Shown here in pieces: positions 59,301-64,000 of a DNA stretch of 64,000 nt. Below the pieces are notes generated by a model, which was given only the letters and a program-made list of their open reading frames with translations, made no database searches and had not been told where the DNA came from. The position numbers were made by a program, and so were the translations under genes. Source of the DNA: Priestia megaterium (lineage in GTDB: Bacteria > Bacillota > Bacilli > Bacillales > Bacillaceae_H); contig NZ_CP085442.1 in NCBI RefSeq assembly GCF_023824195.1, positions 968,001 through 1,032,000 of the forward strand, given 5' to 3'. The first letter of the stretch is position 1, and every line of letters begins with the position of its first letter.

Positions 59301-61274
59301 ATGTATAGTGAAGGGGTATTCCAATTTTATTTTATGAATATGCCGCAGCCTGTTATTTTAATTCAGCAAGAAAAACATCAGCTATATTATAAAGAATGTA
59401 ACAAAGCAGCTCAGCAATTCTTTGACAAGATGGAAAAAAAGATAATCAATAAAGAAGAAAATCTGCTTTTTTACACACTTTGTGAAAAAGCTATTGCCAC
59501 GAAAGAACCGATTCAATATCAATACATACAGCTTTTTCAGCCCGACCGGCATGCATATGAAGTAACATTTACCCCTCTTTTTAATCAAGCGACAACCCCT
59601 TCACATGTCCTTGTCATGGCTCAAGAAATTCATTATAAAAAAACACAGGAAGAGAGCACGCGTTTACTCGATGCGTTTCTAGAAAACACGGTAGACGCCA
59701 TTCTAATTGCTGACTGTGATGAGAAGATCTTAACAGTCAATGGAGCATTCGAAAAGCTATTTCAGTGGAGAAAAGAAGAAGTTATAGGAAAAAGCCGTCA
59801 AGAGATGAACATCGTGTCAAAGAAAGAAGAAAAAGAAAACCTTAAATTAATCGAAGAATTAAAAAATGGTAAGACGCTGCCTCCTTATGAAACAGTCAGG
59901 TACACAAAAAACGGCGAAAGCGTGTGTGTATCTGTCAGCTATTCACCGATTTATGACTATCAAAATCAACTGGTCGCCTATTCGGTGATTTACCGAGATA
60001 TCACAGCTATTAAAAGATTAGAATTGGAACTCATAAAAAGTAAACAGTGGTACAAATCGCTATTTACAAACCACCACCACGCGGTTTGTATGCTGAATTT
60101 GGACGGTACGATTTTAAATATTAACAGTGCATTCTTAGAAACGCTGCAGCTTTCTGCAAGTGATGTGCTCCATCAAAATTACCGAGATATTGCTAAACGG
60201 CTGGGAGCCTGTAATTACAAGTCCTGGAATGTATATAAAGCAATCAGCTACAGCACAGAGCTAACATTTCGTAGAAGTCAACATTCCGCACAGCACGTGT
60301 ACATTACAACTATTCCTGTTAAAGTAAATAATCAAACGGTTGGCGCCTATGCAATCTTACACGATATTACGCCTCAAAAAGAAGCAGAAGAACAGCTGGC
60401 TTATACAATGAAAGAACTTGAAAATATAAAATATGCGCTTGATGAATCAGCTAGCGTTATGATTATAAATGCAAGTGGAACTATTACCTATGTAAATGAT
60501 ATGTATGTACAGTATTCAGGTTATGAAAAAGAAGATTTATTGGGGAAGTATTATCGAGATGCAGGGCTTCATCATGACCATTCTGAGCTGCTTGAAACAA
60601 TAAAAAGCGGAAAAGTATGGCGAGGGCAGCTTGAAATGGGGACGAAGCATCATCAGTCATACTGGGTATCGAAAACAATTGTGCCGTTAAAAGATATAGA
60701 CGGAAATATTACTCATTATGTGTCCATTCATAATGATATTACTGAGCAAAAAGCGTTAGAAAATAAACTTCATTTTGAAGCCACTCACGATAGTTTAACA
60801 GGTCTTCCCAACCGGGCGATGTTATTAAAAGAGTTAAACAAAGTAATTGAAAAAGGGCAGCGAAAAAGCGATGAGTTTTTTGCGCTTTTGTTTCTCGACT
60901 GTGATAATTTTAAGCAGATTAACGATGAATATGGCCATCATATAGGCGACGAATTTCTAAAAGCATACACGAAGAGATTAAAAAGCTGTGTACGGAAAGG
61001 CGATCGCATTTATCGTTTGGGCGGAGACGAGTTTATCATTATTTTAAACGTAACAAATGGACGGGAAATTGAACAAATTGCTAGGCGGATTCATGTATCT
61101 CTTCAGCAAAACTGGAATGTACGGGGCTATTGTTTGCGCACAACAACTACCATCGGCGTGTCTATTTATCCAGAGGACGGGGAATCGGCTGCTTTATTAT
61201 TAAAAAATGCAGATGATGCGTTATACAAAGGGAAAAGAGAAGGGAAAAATAATTATATCCTCTATCAAACGTAA
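59301..61274 (+). CDS. Multi-PAS diguanylate cyclase
   Basis: 657 residues, no membrane helix. About four PAS-type segments precede the catalytic domain: residues ~1-110 (divergent), ~115-235 (DAILIADCDEKILTVNGAFE, ending VIYRDITAIKRLELEL), ~245-360 (HAVCMLNLDGTILNINSAFL, ending ILHDITPQKEAEEQL) and ~370-490 (VMIINASGTITYVNDMYVQ, ending SIHNDITEQKALENKL). The GGDEF domain (~495-655) has LTGLPNRAMLLKEL, FLDCDNFKQINDEYGHHIGD and the active site RLGGDEFIIIL. RKGD five residues before GGDEF is an RxxD inhibitory site, so product feedback is expected. GGAGG lies 10 nt before the ATG. Confidence 0.92.
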   Translation: MYSEGVFQFYFMNMPQPVILIQQEKHQLYYKECNKAAQQFFDKMEKKIINKEENLLFYTLCEKAIATKEPIQYQYIQLFQPDRHAYEVTFTPLFNQATTPSHVLVMAQEIHYKKTQEESTRLLDAFLENTVDAILIADCDEKILTVNGAFEKLFQWRKEEVIGKSRQEMNIVSKKEEKENLKLIEELKNGKTLPPYETVRYTKNGESVCVSVSYSPIYDYQNQLVAYSVIYRDITAIKRLELELIKSKQWYKSLFTNHHHAVCMLNLDGTILNINSAFLETLQLSASDVLHQNYRDIAKRLGACNYKSWNVYKAISYSTELTFRRSQHSAQHVYITTIPVKVNNQTVGAYAILHDITPQKEAEEQLAYTMKELENIKYALDESASVMIINASGTITYVNDMYVQYSGYEKEDLLGKYYRDAGLHHDHSELLETIKSGKVWRGQLEMGTKHHQSYWVSKTIVPLKDIDGNITHYVSIHNDITEQKALENKLHFEATHDSLTGLPNRAMLLKELNKVIEKGQRKSDEFFALLFLDCDNFKQINDEYGHHIGDEFLKAYTKRLKSCVRKGDRIYRLGGDEFIIILNVTNGREIEQIARRIHVSLQQNWNVRGYCLRTTTTIGVSIYPEDGESAALLLKNADDALYKGKREGKNNYILYQT

Positions 61275-61300
61275 AAAAAGCCTCACTGGAGGCTTTTTTA
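61272..61300. terminator. Bidirectional terminator
   Basis: AAAAAAGCCTC pairs perfectly with GAGGCTTTTTT around ACTG, between convergent genes. Confidence 0.87.
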
Positions 61301-61612
61301 TTTTATCCATGTTTTTGCCCACTTACTGACGGGCCCTAAGATCATACCAAGCTCTGATCCTTTTTTGGTTAAGATATATTCAATGCGAACGGGACGTTCA
61401 GGAATAACGTGCCGGATCACAATTCCTTCTTCTTCCAGTTCTTTCATTCGTTCGGTTAACATTCGTTTACTTAAAGAAGGAATGCTGCTGTGAATTTCAC
61501 TAAAGCGTTTAGGTCCGCTCATAAGGACATAAATGATCAATCCATTCCATCTTTTTCCGATTATATCGAATGTTTTCCACACTTTTGGACATAACTCATC
61601 AAAATCATTCAT
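61298..61612 (-). CDS. HxlR-family transcriptional regulator
   Basis: 104 residues from ATG at 61612 behind AGTAGGTGACATCA; a GTG three codons earlier is possible. The winged helix is of HxlR type: KTFDIIGKRWNGLIIYVLMS, GPKRFSEIHSSIPSLSKRML, TERMKELEEEGIVIRHVIPE. HxlR proteins respond to aldehydes, quinones or other electrophiles. No cysteine lies in the usual redox position; the only one visible is in DELCPKVW near the N-terminus, where YodB/HxlR-type sensors carry theirs. A palindrome lies upstream. Confidence 0.9.
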   Translation of the reverse strand: MNDFDELCPKVWKTFDIIGKRWNGLIIYVLMSGPKRFSEIHSSIPSLSKRMLTERMKELEEEGIVIRHVIPERPVRIEYILTKKGSELGMILGPVSKWAKTWIK

Positions 61613-61660
61613 TGATGTCACCTACTTTATTGTATATAGGATATTAAAAGTAACCACTGT

Positions 61661-61682
61661 AATGTTATTATATACTAACATT
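61661..61682. promoter_or_regulatory. Candidate HxlR operator
   Basis: AATGTTA-N8-TAACATT, perfect 7-bp arms, about 50 bp upstream of the hxlR-type gene. TATA-like sequence lies in the spacer. Autoregulation is likely; control of another gene cannot be told. Confidence 0.55.
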
Positions 61683-61901
61683 TGGATAATGAAAAGGCTA
61701 TCTTTTTTTATTTTCAAAACTTTCAGTAGCTTGGAAACGCTGTATTGTAAAGTATTTAAAAAAAGTCACAAAATCGACATATTATTGTTGACGTATCAAG
61801 AAAAAAGGTCTAAGATTGGTTACATAAAGTTACCTAGTTAAACAAAAGGTACTTTAAATTTACAATTACATCAAGAGTTTGAGAAAGAAGGTTAGTATCA
61901 A

Positions 61902-62753
61902 ATGGATATCCTTTTGGCTATTCTTCCTGCGATTTTCTGGGGAAGTATTGTCCTGTTCAACGTTAAATTGGGCGGAGGTCCTTACAGTCAAACGCTTGGG
62001 ACTACAATTGGTGCGCTGATCTTTTCAGCCGTTATTTACTTCGTAGTTCATCCCGTATTGACGCCGCTTATTTTTATTGTCGGAATCGTTTCAGGATTAT
62101 TTTGGGCAGTTGGGCAAAGTAATCAGTTGAAAACGATTGATTATATTGGTGTTTCAAAAACCATGCCAATTTCAACTGGTATGCAGCTTGTGACGACATC
62201 GCTGTTTGGTGTTATCGTATTTCACGAGTGGTCAACAACAACAACCGTTATTTTAGGTGTGTTAGCTCTTATCTTTATTGTTATTGGTATTGTGTTAACA
62301 TCACTAGAAAGCGAAAAAAATGCAGAGCAATCTGGACAATTCAAAAAAGGGATTATTACCCTTATTATTTCAACAATTGGATACTTAGTGTATGTAGTTG
62401 TCGCTCGTTTATTTAATGTAGACGGATGGTCGGCGCTATTCCCACAAGCTATTGGTATGTTAATTGGGGGACTTATACTTACTTATAAACACAAACCGTT
62501 TAATAAATACGCAATTCGCAACATTATTCCAGGGCTGATTTGGGCAGCTGGTAATATGTTCTTATTTATCTCTCAACCTAAAGTAGGGGTTGCAACAAGC
62601 TTCTCATTATCACAAATGGGAATTGTTATTTCAACGCTTGGCGGTATCTTCTTATTAGGAGAAAAGAAAACGAAGCGTCAGCTTATTTCGATTACGATTG
62701 GTATTGTGCTCATCATTTTAGGTGGCGTATTCCTCGGAATGGCTAAAAGTTAA
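61902..62753 (+). CDS. glcU: Glucose uptake protein GlcU (GRP transporter family)
   Basis: 283 residues with ten membrane helices. It begins DILLAILPAIFWGSIVLFNV and contains WAVGQSNQLKTIDYIGVSKT, the glucose/ribose porter signature, and GLIWAAGNMFLFISQPKVGV in the second half. It takes up glucose with protons, feeding the glucose dehydrogenase encoded 62 bp downstream. In B. subtilis glcU-gdh is expressed in the forespore by SigG; no clear SigG promoter could be identified here. GAAAGAAGG precedes the ATG. Confidence 0.93.
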   Translation: MDILLAILPAIFWGSIVLFNVKLGGGPYSQTLGTTIGALIFSAVIYFVVHPVLTPLIFIVGIVSGLFWAVGQSNQLKTIDYIGVSKTMPISTGMQLVTTSLFGVIVFHEWSTTTTVILGVLALIFIVIGIVLTSLESEKNAEQSGQFKKGIITLIISTIGYLVYVVVARLFNVDGWSALFPQAIGMLIGGLILTYKHKPFNKYAIRNIIPGLIWAAGNMFLFISQPKVGVATSFSLSQMGIVISTLGGIFLLGEKKTKRQLISITIGIVLIILGGVFLGMAKS

Positions 62754-62803
62754 CGTTTACGTAAAAGTTAATGATAGTATGTATGAATAAATGAAAACAC
62801 TAG

Positions 62804-63601
<798 letters not shown>

Positions 63602-63622
63602 TATAGTTTAGAATCGATGTAG

Positions 63623-63661
63623 AAAAAGAGACATGGCAAAATCGGCCATGTCTCTTTTTCT
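63623..63661 (+). terminator. Intrinsic terminator of glcU-gdh
   Basis: AAAAAGAGACATGGC with GCCATGTCTCTTTTT around a 7-nt loop, 15 uninterrupted pairs plus T run. Confidence 0.92.
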
Positions 63662-63664
63662 ATA

Positions 63665-63712
63665 CCTAAGCGAATGCCACCCCCCTTGCGGGGTTGGTGG
63701 CATTCGCCTAGG
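63665..63712. repeat. Long GC-rich hairpin behind the gdh terminator
   Basis: CCTA, then GCGAATGCCACC (63670-63681) pairs with GGTGGCATTCGC (63696-63707) and TAGG; the inside adds CCCC/GGGG around TTGC. It has no U tract, is far more GC-rich than its surroundings, and does not match the four dispersed repeats. Possibly an mRNA-stabilising hairpin or a small palindromic repeat. Confidence 0.6.
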
Positions 63713-63793
63713 TAAAACCTTTTAAGAACTTTTTAAAACCTTTTTGGGAAGAGTCAAGGGAGCTTTTTGTGCTTCCCTTATAAGTTTATGGTA

Positions 63794-64000
63794 TTAGCCA
63801 GCCATATTTTTGTTAGAAGAGGGCTGGTTTTTGTCTTTTAGTTTGCTGAAGATAAAGGCCAGCACTGAGCCTGAGATGTTGTGCCAGACGCTGAAGATGG
63901 CGCTTGGGACAGCGGCTAGTGGCGAAAAGTGAGTGGAAGCGATAGTGACGCCGAGCCCTGAGTTTTGCATGCCAACTTCCATTGCCACTGCTTTTTGTTT
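63794..64000 (-). CDS. BASS-family (bile acid:sodium symporter-like) transporter, C-terminal part
   Basis: The minus-strand frame is open to the window end, so only the last ~68 residues are present (stop at 63794). The segment [20 protein letters not shown] matches the E-x-G-x-Q-N-S/A sodium-binding motif of BASS transporters (YocS-like), and [20 protein letters not shown] is the final helix. These proteins use sodium to import organic acids such as bile acids, pyruvate or pantoate. It converges on gdh; an imperfect hairpin at 63756-63780 may be its terminator. Confidence 0.82.
   Translation of the reverse strand, partial: KQKAVAMEVGMQNSGLGVTIASTHFSPLAAVPSAIFSVWHNISGSVLAFIFSKLKDKNQPSSNKNMAG

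Noticed and set aside
61533..61841. 102-codon plus-strand ORF overlapping the HxlR gene
   Set aside because: It overlaps the well-supported regulator on the other strand and its promoter palindrome, and has a non-coding-like composition.
61780..61890. SigG promoter for glcU-gdh
   Set aside because: Expected from B. subtilis, but I could not find a -35/-10 pair with correct spacing by eye.

Overview
The window looks like chromosomal DNA of Priestia (Bacillus) megaterium or a very close relative. The base composition is low-GC Firmicute, Shine-Dalgarno sites are strong (AGGAGG), and many genes have recognisable B. subtilis relatives (ykuUV, yvdTSR, sigO/rsoA/yvrJ, yngK, iolS, rpiA, galE). The glcU-gdh pair at the right end carries a glucose 1-dehydrogenase of the type well known from B. 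megaterium. I see no rRNA, tRNA, CRISPR array, prophage or transposase gene.

Layout. 1-7.0 kb: a catabolic island (end of a shikimate-dehydrogenase-like gene, MFS anion transporter, class III CoA-transferase, HMG-CoA-lyase-like enzyme, aldehyde dehydrogenase, TIM-barrel isomerase). Three of its promoter regions share one palindromic operator, and a cre site precedes the transporter. 7.0-9.1 kb: an intact guanine-type riboswitch with no obvious gene behind it, then a cytosine-deaminase-like amidohydrolase. 9.1-14.9 kb: cold-shock protein, two oxidoreductases, the ykuUV peroxiredoxin/thioredoxin operon behind overlapping PerR/Fur-like boxes, and a sigO-yvrJ-rsoA operon. 15.3-19.1 kb: a frameshifted diguanylate cyclase, tatA and a TetR-controlled SMR efflux pair. 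19.9-26.4 kb: the poly-gamma-glutamate capsule operon pgsBCA-capD-pgsE with a second capD-like gene, preceded by a tiny ORF that overlaps pgsB by 4 nt. 26.4-31.4 kb: small stress and housekeeping genes, including a Staygreen-family protein. 29.8-40.2 kb: a peptidoglycan-sugar salvage locus, with divergent yngK (GHL10) and a ten-gene operon murR, PTS IIB, PTS IIC, small membrane protein, GH4 glycosidase, anmK, PTS IIA, mupG, murK, murQ. 40.3-56.2 kb: mostly single genes (nitrilase-like hydrolase, rpiA, a divergent dynamin-like P-loop protein, L,D-transpeptidase, methyltransferase, LysR regulator, iolS, amidase plus FAH-family hydrolase, galE, PepSY protein). 56.5-58.1 kb: a decaying tandem family of membrane-anchored proteins, the last copy cut by a repeat element. 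58.3-61.3 kb: one EAL and one PAS-GGDEF protein (c-di-GMP turnover). 61.3-64 kb: HxlR regulator, glcU, gdh and the end of a BASS-family transporter gene.

Four same-orientation copies of a structured repeat of about 0.25-0.35 kb (11.6, 13.4, 27.2 and 57.8 kb) lie between genes. They have nested inverted repeats, short terminal inverted repeats and, in three copies, a terminator-like hairpin at the left end.

How the genes work together: the clearest functional unit is the cell-wall sugar locus. A secreted GHL10 hydrolase could cut denuded glycan, a lactose/cellobiose-type split PTS could import the products, and GH4, MupG, AnmK, MurK and MurQ could together turn them into GlcNAc-6-phosphate. 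The capsule operon, L,D-transpeptidase, galE and c-di-GMP genes add further cell-surface functions.
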